Part shown: positions 57,334 through 64,000 of the stretch, one piece after another
Position numbering within the stretch: the stretch's first letter is position 1
How the letters are laid out: each line of letters starts with the position of its first letter
Assembly: GCF_963668665.1 (NCBI RefSeq)
Contig: NZ_OY764901.1
Coordinates: 291,001 to 355,000, forward strand
Reading direction: 5' to 3'
DNA length: 64,000 nucleotides
Origin: an uncultured Anaeromusa sp.
GTDB lineage: Bacteria; Bacillota; Negativicutes; Anaeromusales; Anaeromusaceae
Position numbers and translations under genes: made by a program
Notes under the pieces: model-generated
Databases searched by the model: none
What the model saw: only the letters and a program-made list of their open reading frames with translations
What the model was told of the DNA's origin: nothing

Positions 57334-58044
57334 TTAGCGTTCTTTGTTTTGCTGCTGCCGACGTTCATTGATATCCTGCAACAACGTCTGCTCCGAGTTG
57401 GCCATATGCTCTACCGCCAATTGCTGCGCCAAATCGACGTCGCGCGCCGCAATGGCTTCCACTAACTGCGTATGTTCTTCAATCGTCTTTTTCAAGCGTC
57501 CCGGATAAGCCATGGAGATAGTCCTGAAACGTGTCAGCTGCTCCCGCAAATTGTTGATAATGCCAACTAGCCGGTCATTGCGGCTGGCGCGGTACAAAAT
57601 ATCATGAAACTGGCCGTCCAGTTCCACAATTTTTTCCATATTGCCATTATCTACGCACGCACCGATCTGCACCAGCAAGCGCTCCATCTGCTCCAGCTCT
57701 TCCTCCGTAATGCGTTCCGCCGCCAGACCATTGGCCAGCGAATCCAGCGCTGAACGGACTTCAAACACTTCATTGATGTCTTTAATGGACAAATCCGCCA
57801 CATACGTACCGCGGCGCGGAATCATAATCACAAAGCCTTCCAGCTCCAGCTTGCGAATCGCTTCGCGAACCGGAGTCCGGCTAACGCCAAGCTCTTCCGC
57901 CAACTGAATCTCCATCAAACGCTCTCCCGGGCGCAACACACCGCTAATAATCGCTTCCCGTAATGTCTCGCACACCACTTCCCGCAAGGGCTGGTAGCTA
58001 TCTAATTTTACCGGCAACAATCTCCGTTCCATATCACTCACCAT
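57334..58044 (-). CDS. GntR-family (FadR/FCD) transcriptional regulator
   Basis: A 236-residue regulator. The winged-helix (residues about 15-85) has EELGVSRTPVREAIRKLELEG; an FCD all-helical ligand-binding domain follows (about 90-225), with Asp/His residues typical for metal-assisted ligand binding. Effector unknown. It overlaps ispE by 11 nt and ends with a Gln-rich tail. The start ATG has GAGG 7 nt before; a second Met four codons on is possible. Confidence 0.9.
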   Translation of the reverse strand: MVSDMERRLLPVKLDSYQPLREVVCETLREAIISGVLRPGERLMEIQLAEELGVSRTPVREAIRKLELEGFVIMIPRRGTYVADLSIKDINEVFEVRSALDSLANGLAAERITEEELEQMERLLVQIGACVDNGNMEKIVELDGQFHDILYRASRNDRLVGIINNLREQLTRFRTISMAYPGRLKKTIEEHTQLVEAIAARDVDLAQQLAVEHMANSEQTLLQDINERRQQQNKER

Positions 58045-58912
58045 CCACTTTCCTCACTGTCTTTGCTGTAAAAATAGAGACTCTATCGCCCCAGCTACTA
58101 CGGAGCCGCTCTGCTACGTCACCAGCTGCCTCTTCGTTTTCTGTCAGAGCAAATACTGTTGGGCCGCTGCCGGACATCAGGGAAGCCTTCGCGCCCTGGC
58201 GCAGCATATCGTCCTTCAATTTTTGAATCTCCGGGTGTTCACTAATCGTGACCGATTCTAAAACATTGCACAGCCGCGAAGCTATACCTTCTAAGCTCCC
58301 CTTTTGCAGCGCCGTTTTCAACCCTAACAAGTCTGGCCTCTGCTTTACCCTAGCCGCCGCAAAATGACCATAAACCCAGGCTGTTGAAACTGCCATAGGC
58401 AGCTTTGCCAAAACAACGCCGCAAACAGGCATCGCCGGCAATTCCTCCAGTTCCGTTCCTCTGCCAGTCGCAAGACGTGTGCCGCCTAAGAGGCAAAAGG
58501 GTACATCCGAGCCCAGCTGAGCTCCTAATTCCAAAAGCTCCTGCTGCGTCAACCCCGCCTGCCATAGCTTATTCACACCGCGTAGGACAGCCGCTGCATC
58601 GGCGCTGCCTCCAGCTAAACCAGCCGCTAACGGAATTTTCTTTTTCAATGTAATGGCTACGCCTTTAGCAATAGCGCATTTCTGCCGCACAAGCTCCGCC
58701 GCACGCCAAGCTAAGTTTCTTGAATCCGCTTCCAAGCCGGGGACGTCTACTGTCAGTGAAATATCTTTTGCCTCTTGCAAAATGATTTCATCCGCCAAAC
58801 TAACACTCTGCATAACCATAGATACTTCATGATACCCGTCCGGACGCTTGCCCAGCACATCAAGAGAAAGATTAATCTTGGCGTTTCCTTGAAGAACTAC
58901 CGTTTCACTCAT
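58034..58912 (-). CDS. ispE: 4-diphosphocytidyl-2-C-methyl-D-erythritol kinase
   Basis: Fourth step of the MEP isoprenoid pathway, supplying undecaprenol and other lipids (292 residues). GHMP-kinase motifs: KINLSLDVLGKRPDGYHE, LAAGLAGGSADAAAVLRG and MSGSGPTVFAL. The ATG overlaps the cheW stop (ATGA). ispE upstream of purR is the standard order. Confidence 0.96.
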   Translation of the reverse strand: MSETVVLQGNAKINLSLDVLGKRPDGYHEVSMVMQSVSLADEIILQEAKDISLTVDVPGLEADSRNLAWRAAELVRQKCAIAKGVAITLKKKIPLAAGLAGGSADAAAVLRGVNKLWQAGLTQQELLELGAQLGSDVPFCLLGGTRLATGRGTELEELPAMPVCGVVLAKLPMAVSTAWVYGHFAAARVKQRPDLLGLKTALQKGSLEGIASRLCNVLESVTISEHPEIQKLKDDMLRQGAKASLMSGSGPTVFALTENEEAAGDVAERLRSSWGDRVSIFTAKTVRKVDGE

Positions 58913-59394
58913 GCGTTAATCTGCTTCAGCATAATTTCTTCGTCAGAGGTAATGATACTGTCAATCTCCAATAAAATGAGCAACCGCCCGTCCACCTTGC
59001 CAACGCCTTGTATGTATTTCGCGTCCAACACAAAGGATGGCGGCGGCGGTTCAATGTCCGATTGCGACAGCCGAATCACCTCAGCTACCGCATCAACAAT
59101 CACGCCAATAGTCTGTCCAGATACTTCCACGATAATAATACGAGTATCGTCGTTATAGGCTCCTGCTTCTAGTTGGAACCGCTTGCGCATGTCCAAAACA
59201 GGAATAATGCGTCCTCGTAAATTAATGATTCCTTCCACAAAGGAAGGAGTCTGCGGCATTTTGGTAATCGGCACTAAACGATTGATCTCTTGCACTTTGG
59301 TAATGGGTAAAGCATATTCCTCATTGGCCAAACGGAAGATCACCATCTGCAGTTCATCGAGCTTCAGTTCTTGATTAGCTTGCACTTCTTCCAT
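58909..59394 (-). CDS. cheW: CheW-type chemotaxis coupling protein
   Basis: Couples chemoreceptors to CheA (161 residues). The CheW fold shows EEYALPITKVQEINR, INLRGRIIPVLDMRKRF and VDAVAEVIRLS. AGGAGG lies 8 nt before the ATG; the longer frame to 59475 lacks a site. It is an isolated cheW between ksgA and ispE, cotranscribed with an isoprenoid gene. A promoter lies at 59447-59475. No other chemotaxis gene is in this window. Confidence 0.93.
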   Translation of the reverse strand: MEEVQANQELKLDELQMVIFRLANEEYALPITKVQEINRLVPITKMPQTPSFVEGIINLRGRIIPVLDMRKRFQLEAGAYNDDTRIIIVEVSGQTIGVIVDAVAEVIRLSQSDIEPPPPSFVLDAKYIQGVGKVDGRLLILLEIDSIITSDEEIMLKQINA

Positions 59395-59446
59395 TTCACA
59401 GCCCTCCTGTCTTTTGTTCTTTACAGAAACATCCACTATACGCTTT

Positions 59447-59475
59447 ATTATAGGTGATTCTACAGCTAAATTCAA
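59447..59475 (-). promoter_or_regulatory. Probable sigma-A promoter for cheW-ispE
   Basis: TTGAAT (59470-59475), 17-nt spacer, perfect TATAAT (59447-59452), 53 nt before the cheW ATG on the minus strand. Confidence 0.65.
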
Positions 59476-59533
59476 AGAAATCTATATGCCACATCATGGA
59501 AATTCGCCATTTCCTTCGTTTTTCCTGCCAACA

Positions 59534-59569
59534 AAAAAGCACGCTGCATAGAAATGCAGCGTGCTTTTT
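59534..59569. terminator. Strong intrinsic terminator of ksgA
   Basis: A perfect 16-bp stem AAAAAGCACGCTGCAT/ATGCAGCGTGCTTTTT with a 4-nt loop, 4 nt after the ksgA stop; the T-run is inside the stem, so it can work in both directions. Confidence 0.93.
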
Positions 59570-59573
59570 GTTG

Positions 59574-60449
59574 TCATAATTTCTCTTCGGTACGTTTCTG
59601 AGCGAATAGACCATTAGCAATAGCAGCAAATTCATCTAATGAAAGAGTCTCGCCTCGCCGCATAGCATCGATACCGGCTTTTGCCAATACCAATTGAAGC
59701 TGTTCCTGAGGAAATCCTCCGGCCTTTAGGGCATTGGCCAAGGTTTTTCTCCTTTGGCCAAAGGCCGCTTTTACTACGCGGAAAAATAAGGCTTCATCCT
59801 CTACTTCGACAGCCGGTTTTTCCCGACGTTCGCAACAGATGACTGCCGAGTCTACAGCCGGTGCGGGAATAAAAGACCTGGGCGGTACTATCATCAGCAC
59901 ATGCGGTTTGGTATAATACTGCACCGCCACCGACAACGCACCATAGGCCTTGCTCCCCGGTTCGGCCGCCATGCGTTCGGCCACTTCTTTTTGCACCATT
60001 GTCACCATGTAGTCGATGGGAAGGCGCGCTTCCAGCAACTCCATGATGATGGGCGTTGTGATGTAGTAGGGAAGATTGGCTACTACCTTAAACGGGCCGC
60101 AGCCTACTTCTTGTAGAATATCGATTTTAAGAATATCTCCATGCACAATCCGGACGTTTTCATACCCTTCCAGGGTATGGGCCAAGACGTCCAACAAATG
60201 CCGGTCCAATTCTACGGCAACTACCTTAGCGCCTGTCTCGGCTAAGCCTTGCGTCAAGGTGCCGATTCCAGGGCCAATTTCTAATACTACATCTTGTTCT
60301 TGAATGCCTGCAGCTTTGACGATACCAGCCACCACTGAGGGATCCACCAAAAAGTTTTGTCCAAGTTTCTTACTCATACGAATGCCAAAGCGTTTCAGAA
60401 TATGCAAAGTCACATCTTTATTCGCAATGACAGGCTTCAGGTTCAACAA
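59574..60449 (-). CDS. rsmA: 16S rRNA dimethyladenosine transferase
   Basis: Methylates two adjacent adenosines near the 3' end of 16S rRNA (291 residues, KsgA family). AdoMet site VLEIGPGIGTLTQGLAE and catalytic NLPYYITTPIIMELL are intact. It overlaps rnmV by 7 nt, the usual rnmV-ksgA pair. Confidence 0.96.
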   Translation of the reverse strand: MLNLKPVIANKDVTLHILKRFGIRMSKKLGQNFLVDPSVVAGIVKAAGIQEQDVVLEIGPGIGTLTQGLAETGAKVVAVELDRHLLDVLAHTLEGYENVRIVHGDILKIDILQEVGCGPFKVVANLPYYITTPIIMELLEARLPIDYMVTMVQKEVAERMAAEPGSKAYGALSVAVQYYTKPHVLMIVPPRSFIPAPAVDSAVICCERREKPAVEVEDEALFFRVVKAAFGQRRKTLANALKAGGFPQEQLQLVLAKAGIDAMRRGETLSLDEFAAIANGLFAQKRTEEKL

Positions 60450-61000
60450 GATTTAGGCTCCTCCCCGGCTGCCACAGCAGCCCAGAACTCTTCCACCGTA
60501 ATGCCATAATGATTCAAGCGATAAAAAAAGGTTTTTGCATTAGCATAACCAATGCCCAACGCTGCACCCAATAAGGCGCGTCGCTTCGCCGCCTCCGGAT
60601 GAGCCGTCAGCCCTGCTTGCAGCATATCGCTCCAAACAAAAGGCTCTTCCGGCTGCCACTGTTCCACACGAACTTTTTCTAAAGCAGTGCGGATGGATTC
60701 CGGCGATGCGTTTTCCACCCCGATATCGCCTGCCGCCTGGGCCTCTTCCTTCGGAATGAAGGCGTGGCGTGCTTCTGGAAAATGGTTGCTAAGATAACGT
60801 CGAATTCGCTCTCCAGCACTGTCCGGATCTGTCAAAATAATGACGCCCCGGTGCCGCATAGCTTGAGCAACCCGCTCCAACACACGCGGTCCTAAGCCAA
60901 ATCCGCCAGTAGCAATACATTCGGCATCAACAGCGCGTTTCACTGCCTGAATATCTTGTTTTCCTTCTACCACAATGACATCTTTTAGCATCCGATACAT
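60443..61000 (-). CDS. rnmV: Ribonuclease M5
   Basis: Toprim-domain nuclease that matures 5S rRNA (185 residues). VVEGKQDIQAVKRA and LTDPDSAGERIRR are the metal-binding Toprim motifs; the C-terminal half recognises precursor 5S rRNA. It lies 18 nt after the G5/3D gene. Confidence 0.95.
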   Translation of the reverse strand: MYRMLKDVIVVEGKQDIQAVKRAVDAECIATGGFGLGPRVLERVAQAMRHRGVIILTDPDSAGERIRRYLSNHFPEARHAFIPKEEAQAAGDIGVENASPESIRTALEKVRVEQWQPEEPFVWSDMLQAGLTAHPEAAKRRALLGAALGIGYANAKTFFYRLNHYGITVEEFWAAVAAGEEPKSC

Positions 61001-61018
61001 TACCTGCCTGTTGTACTG

Positions 61019-62008
61019 TTAGTCTTCCAGCACATATACTTTGACGTAACGTCGGCCAAATCCCCATGCCTGTGCATAATCCTCCATACAAAGGTCAATT
61101 TTCATGCCTTTGATGGCGCCGCCGGTATCTGCGGCCACTGCATAGCCATAACCAGGGATATACAACCGTGTTCCCAACGGAATCACTCTGGGATCTACTG
61201 CCACAACCCCCCAGCGAGCCGGAATGCCGCTGGCGGTAATCCCATGACCGCCTCCGTCCGTGGGCAGATACGCCGTAGCTTCCATAGTCAAAGTCCGGCT
61301 AAAGCGTTGATCACCGCGTGACGTATTTACTACATCTCGTGTACCAACTCTCACCGTCTGCGCTTTGGAGGCTACCTTGACTTTCTCTGACACCACTTGT
61401 TCCCCGATAGACTCACCATCCGCTAAGGTAATACGGACAGCCACTTCTTTCACTCCGTCGGTGCCTGTTTCCAGCACCTCTGTTGCCCCTTTTTCAAGAG
61501 TAGCATCAGGCTGTTGCATCACGGAGAAGGGATCAGGAATCTCCCTTGTTTCCATTCTTGTTTCGATTTTTACGAGGCGTACCGTCATATTCGGAGACAG
61601 GCGTACCCCGTCCCCCGGTTCGGTTCGCACGGTTTCAGGCTTAAAGCCCAGCGCTCCTGCCAATTCCCCAACCGTCTGCTTGGCCGTCATAACGGTTTTA
61701 GTTCCATCTTTTAATTGAACTGTTACGGGGAATGCACGAAGCACCTCCACCACCGTACCATTCTGCACCGAAGGCGTCGACAAGCGATATTCGTCCTGCG
61801 GTCCCATTTCCACTCCGGCTTCCGCCAAAATGTCCGTGGGCTTGCTGTGTAGCGTGCGAATGGAAACAGCTTGCCCATCGACCTGCACATCGACCGTTTT
61901 ATATGCCCATACAAAGCCGGTCAAAAAGAAGATCGACAGTGCCAGCGCTGAAATCAGCACCAGCTCTTTCCGCTCAGAAAGCACCTTTAGAGACAGAGTG
62001 TTTTTCAT
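61019..62008 (-). CDS. YabE-like protein: DUF348, G5 and 3D domains
   Basis: A 329-residue exported cell-wall protein. One N-terminal membrane helix (about 15-35), two DUF348 repeats (about 38-150), a G5 domain (about 160-235) and a C-terminal 3D domain (about 240-329) with VAVDPRVIPLGTRLYIPGYG and its three aspartates. 3D domains are lytic transglycosylase-like. The ATG at 62008 is chosen because the longer frame overlaps the promoter at 62037-62065. yabE-rnmV-ksgA matches Bacillus. Confidence 0.93.
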   Translation of the reverse strand: MKNTLSLKVLSERKELVLISALALSIFFLTGFVWAYKTVDVQVDGQAVSIRTLHSKPTDILAEAGVEMGPQDEYRLSTPSVQNGTVVEVLRAFPVTVQLKDGTKTVMTAKQTVGELAGALGFKPETVRTEPGDGVRLSPNMTVRLVKIETRMETREIPDPFSVMQQPDATLEKGATEVLETGTDGVKEVAVRITLADGESIGEQVVSEKVKVASKAQTVRVGTRDVVNTSRGDQRFSRTLTMEATAYLPTDGGGHGITASGIPARWGVVAVDPRVIPLGTRLYIPGYGYAVAADTGGAIKGMKIDLCMEDYAQAWGFGRRYVKVYVLED

Positions 62009-62036
62009 TCCACTCCCCCTTTCTAAAGGTTTAGTC

Positions 62037-62065
62037 ATTGTAACATGATTTTTTTGGGCTGTCAA
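62037..62065 (-). promoter_or_regulatory. Strong sigma-A promoter for yabE-rnmV-ksgA
   Basis: Perfect TTGACA (62060-62065) and TACAAT (62037-62042) with a 17-nt spacer on the minus strand; predicted leader about 22 nt. Confidence 0.88.
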
Positions 62066-62500
62066 ACCGCCATGTGTTTCAGGGAATGATTTTTGTTTTT
62101 ATTTGTTTCATTTTTTATTACCATTTCATCTATTTTATTTTTAAAATATTAAATTTTGTAATCATCGCTATTGCGACTTGCATATCTATCCACAAACAAA
62201 GTAATTCAACACAACTTCCATTTTCATCAAATAAACGCCAATTGTAATTTACTTTTTCAGTTTTCATAAAATTACTCATAAACATATTTTTGCGAAAAAT
62301 CCCTTTTTCAGCGGATTATTTTACTCTCAACGTCTTTATTTTTTTAGAATTTTCTTTTTATTTTTACATAATTTTACTTTGAATTTTTCTTTACAGCTTT
62401 TAATTTTTTAAACTATATCCTAACAATACTGCAAGGTTGAGGAAAAATATTCATTTTCCTTCATTATATATAAGAAAATCAGGTCGATATTGCACTCTAT
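62066..62500. other. Strongly AT-rich non-coding stretch
   Basis: Mostly A and T with long T-tracts, unlike the roughly balanced composition of the flanks. No gene or hairpin stands out. One near-match to a DnaA box (CTATCCACA, about 62186) is present but isolated. It may mark an old junction of acquired DNA or an upstream promoter element for yabE. Confidence 0.5.
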
Positions 62501-62553
62501 TCCGAGATATAGAAACAGCAAGCCCACCACTTCCTTTTAACAAGGAAGACCAA

Positions 62554-62727
62554 GCTGGCATCCTAACGTCCGCACCCGGCGTCTGTGGCAAAATTTTTGC
62601 AAGCGAAGCGATCCGCAGGATCTGCAAGGCCAGCTGAAAGGATTAGAAATACGGATGTCTGAGCACAGCGAGTTCCCTTATTTTCCTTTCAGCTGGCTGC
62701 GCAGGAGCTGAGCGAGCTCTAGTTTTT
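62554..62727. repeat. 174-bp repeat with large hairpin, copy A
   Basis: Same sequence plan as 62976-63147: a GTCCGC...GCGATCCGCAGG box, then the arms CAGCTGAAAGG (62631-62641) and CCTTTCAGCTG (62685-62695) around a GTCTGAGC...AGCGAGTT apex. The inner arm (GAAATACGG against CCTTATTTT) has decayed. Confidence 0.75.
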
Positions 62728-62975
62728 TGCAGAACCACTAATTGATTCCTGTCATACGCCAGAGCGGTTCTTTTTCCGTCTGACTACGTCAGGGAAACCT
62801 TGAAAGAGCACCGCTATTTCTGCAGCCCCCTTTCTTGTCAGACGAAAAAGCTCCTCGCCCTGGCGATGCACTCATGCAATCAGCGGCTCTTACGGGATAT
62901 AACTCGAAGGAAACAACAATCCCACCGTCGCTTCGCGCCACCTCCCTTTGACAAGGTAGGCATCTCTTTTAGCAG
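62728..62975. other. Spacer between two 174-bp repeats
   Basis: No gene, promoter or hairpin that I can support. Contains poorly matched pieces of the same repeat words. Confidence 0.45.
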
Positions 62976-63147
62976 GCTGGCAGCCTCGGTCCGCGCCCGG
63001 CGTCTGCGGCAAAACTTTTGCGAGCGAAGCGGTCCGCAGGGCCTGCAATGCTAGCTGAAAGGATTAGAAATACGGATGTCTGAGCGCAGCGAGTTCCCGT
63101 ATTTCCCTTTCAGCTGGCTGCGCAGGAGCTGAACGAGCTCTTGTTTT
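62976..63147. repeat. 172-bp repeat with large hairpin, copy B
   Basis: Arms AGCTGAAAGG (63053-63062) and CCTTTCAGCT (63106-63115), with the inner arm GAAATACGG (63067-63075) and CCGTATTTC (63097-63105) perfect, around the apex GTCTGAGCGCAGCGAGTT. The right half of the outer element (GCGCAGGAGCTGAACGAGCTC) follows. The apex word is shared with 26961-27118. Confidence 0.78.
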
Positions 63148-63276
63148 GACGGGGATGCCGGGGAAGGACGCTACTATAAACTAGCTTTATGTACTATAGA
63201 CTTAAAAAATATTAACTTATTATACATCAACTCATCTAGTCAGCTTAGATATCCCGGCAACATACCTATCCCTCCC

Positions 63277-63332
63277 GTCGCGCCCCCTGTCGTCCTGACG
63301 GGCGCGACACTAACGCCGTCCAGGCGTGTCGC
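63277..63332 (-). ncRNA. Two-hairpin GGA-loop RNA element, copy 5
   Basis: Minus strand: GCGAC, hairpin 1 ACGCC-TGGAC-GGCGT, linker TAGT, hairpin 2 with outer stem GTCGCGCCC/GGGCGCGAC, inner GTC/GAC, loop AGGAC and bulge AGG. Stem sequence differs from copies 1-3, yet every pair holds. Confidence 0.8.
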
Positions 63333-63379
63333 ACGCCGCTGCGCGGCATCTTCTTAAAGCAAGCTACTACAATCCTCCC

Positions 63380-63435
63380 ATCGTGCGCTTTGCCATCCTT
63401 GGCGCGCACGATACTAGCGCCGTCCGGGCGCGTCG
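63380..63435 (-). ncRNA. Two-hairpin GGA-loop RNA element, copy 4
   Basis: Minus strand: GCGAC, hairpin 1 GCGCC-CGGAC-GGCGC, linker TAGT, hairpin 2 with outer stem ATCGTGCGC/GCGCACGAT, inner GCC/GGC, loop AAGGAT and bulge AAA. It lies 47 nt from copy 5 in the same orientation; a shared transcript from upstream would carry both. Confidence 0.8.
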
Positions 63436-63464
63436 CAGGCCGCTGCGCGGCCTAGAAAAAAGGT

Positions 63465-63487
63465 TCTATGTCAATGGTTGGGGTAAA
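63465..63487. repeat. Probable terminal inverted repeat of an ISL3-type element
   Basis: GGTTCTATGTCAATGGTTGG lies 43 nt beyond the stop of the transposase gene and resembles the GGCTCTTTGTCAA ends of ISL3-family elements. The other end is beyond the window, so the pair cannot be confirmed. Confidence 0.55.
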
Positions 63488-63529
63488 AGCATAAAGTAAT
63501 GTTGGCAGCGAGGATGCAAGTTCTCGCTG

Positions 63530-64000
63530 CTATCTATTTTTAGTACCCGCAAGATAGAGGATACGGTTACGCATTCGCTCAAAATTACGCAGGCCATAGC
63601 AAGTTCGTTTTAAGACTTTGGTTCGGTTGTTGCAGCCTTCGATATAGCCGTTGCTGTATCCGGTTTCAAGGGCGGCCACAATTTCTTGTTTCCATTCGAT
63701 TACGGTATTCATCAATCGAGTAAATTGAGGAAGATTATGCTGTAAAACCTCTTGTTGCCAACGCTGAAATCGCAAAGCATATTCTTTGCTGCCGGAGCTG
63801 TCCATCGCTTCATAGAAAAGTTCTTTTAAGCGATAGGCGTGCCGTAATCGTTCAGACACTTGCAGCATCAAAGAGAGTTGTTCTTTATCCTCGTCTTTTA
63901 TTAGGTTTTTATGTCGTTTCAGAAGTAGGAAACGACTTTTCTTGAAATACTTTCTGCGATGGTCCGAAAAGTCTTTTTGCACGTCTTTACGCACCGCTTC
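63530..64000 (-). CDS. ISL3-family transposase, C-terminal part
   Basis: The C-terminal 157 codons of a DDE transposase; the N-terminus lies past the right edge. The characteristic ISL3 block is SNGYIEGCNNRTKVLKRTCY (with the catalytic glutamate) followed by GLRNFERMRNRILYLAG. The upstream part is basic and helical (KRHKNLIKDEDKEQLSLML). No frameshift is seen in what is visible. Confidence 0.88.
   Translation of the reverse strand, partial: EAVRKDVQKDFSDHRRKYFKKSRFLLLKRHKNLIKDEDKEQLSLMLQVSERLRHAYRLKELFYEAMDSSGSKEYALRFQRWQQEVLQHNLPQFTRLMNTVIEWKQEIVAALETGYSNGYIEGCNNRTKVLKRTCYGLRNFERMRNRILYLAGTKNR

Larger units (their letters stand above)
63148..63464. other. Spacer holding two GGA-loop elements before the IS end
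   Basis: Apart from the two ncRNA copies (63277-63332 and 63380-63435), no gene is seen. GCCGCTGCGCGGC lies just beyond each copy (about 63336-63348 and 63441-63453), so the repeated unit is about 75 nt. Confidence 0.55.
63465..64000 (-). mobile_element. ISL3-family insertion sequence, partial
   Basis: Left end of an insertion sequence cut off by the window edge. It is supported by the candidate inverted repeat and the transposase C-terminus. The intact length is unknown. Confidence 0.65.

Noticed and set aside
62186..62194. Replication origin in the AT-rich block
   Set aside because: Only one imperfect DnaA-box-like word (CTATCCACA) was found and no dnaA or dnaN gene is near.
62554..63147. 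CRISPR array
   Set aside because: Only two long direct repeats about 420 bp apart; no short regularly spaced repeats and no cas genes.

Overview
This window reads as chromosomal DNA of a motile, outer-membrane-bearing Firmicute (Negativicutes, plausibly Sporomusaceae-like; the genus cannot be fixed from this sequence). The gene order is that of Firmicutes: rpmE-prfA-prmC-sua5-ywlE-rpiB-ywlG-glyA-upp-atp-murA-mbl-flgF/G in the middle, and yabE-rnmV-ksgA-ispE-purR-glmU-prs-pth at the right, both very close to the Bacillus subtilis order as I know it. Diderm envelope genes are interleaved with these: lpxD, OmpH/Skp, BamA, TamB, TolC, an Mla lipid transport set, and the flagellar L- and P-ring proteins FlgH and FlgI. 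Nearly every gene lies on the minus strand; the exceptions are a universal stress protein and a small unknown gene near 50-52 kb.

Layout from left to right (minus-strand transcription runs right to left). 1-16.6 kb is an envelope-biogenesis block: mlaE-mlaF-mlaD, then tolC-tamB-sigma factor-membrane protein-bamA-barrel protein, then three tandem OmpH-like genes and lpxD (cut by the left edge). 17-20.8 kb holds a SpoIVB-type S55 protein, a lipoyl-like protein and a phosphodiester glycosidase-like protein. 20.8-26.8 kb is mbl plus flgF-flgG-flgA-flgH-flgI-flgJ. 27.4-35.9 kb is murA and the complete F1Fo ATP synthase operon. 36-40.5 kb holds wecB, a WecA/TagO-type transferase, a duplicated MazG-like protein, a degenerate GGDEF protein and dCMP deaminase. 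41-50 kb is the rpmE-to-upp housekeeping run. 50-62 kb holds stress, nucleotide-precursor, cell-wall-precursor, isoprenoid, rRNA-maturation and chemotaxis genes. 62-64 kb is a gene-poor, repeat-rich stretch ending in a truncated ISL3-type transposase.

The most interesting signal is outside the genes. Five intergenic copies (3029-3085, 50712-50769, 40883-40938, 63277-63332, 63380-63435) share one two-hairpin RNA architecture: GCGAC, a 5-bp hairpin, the linker TAGK, then an outer stem of about 9 bp, a 3-bp inner stem and a 3-nt bulge on the 3' side. All ten loops contain GGA, while the stem sequences differ strongly between copies and still pair. GGA in hairpin loops is the known target of CsrA/RsmA proteins, so a dispersed CsrA-sponge or CsrA-target family is a reasonable hypothesis, not proven here. 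The same spacers also carry nested palindromic repeats of several other families.

Promoters and terminators were read by eye. No tRNA, rRNA or CRISPR array was seen. Start codons were chosen from Shine-Dalgarno spacing and gene overlaps.
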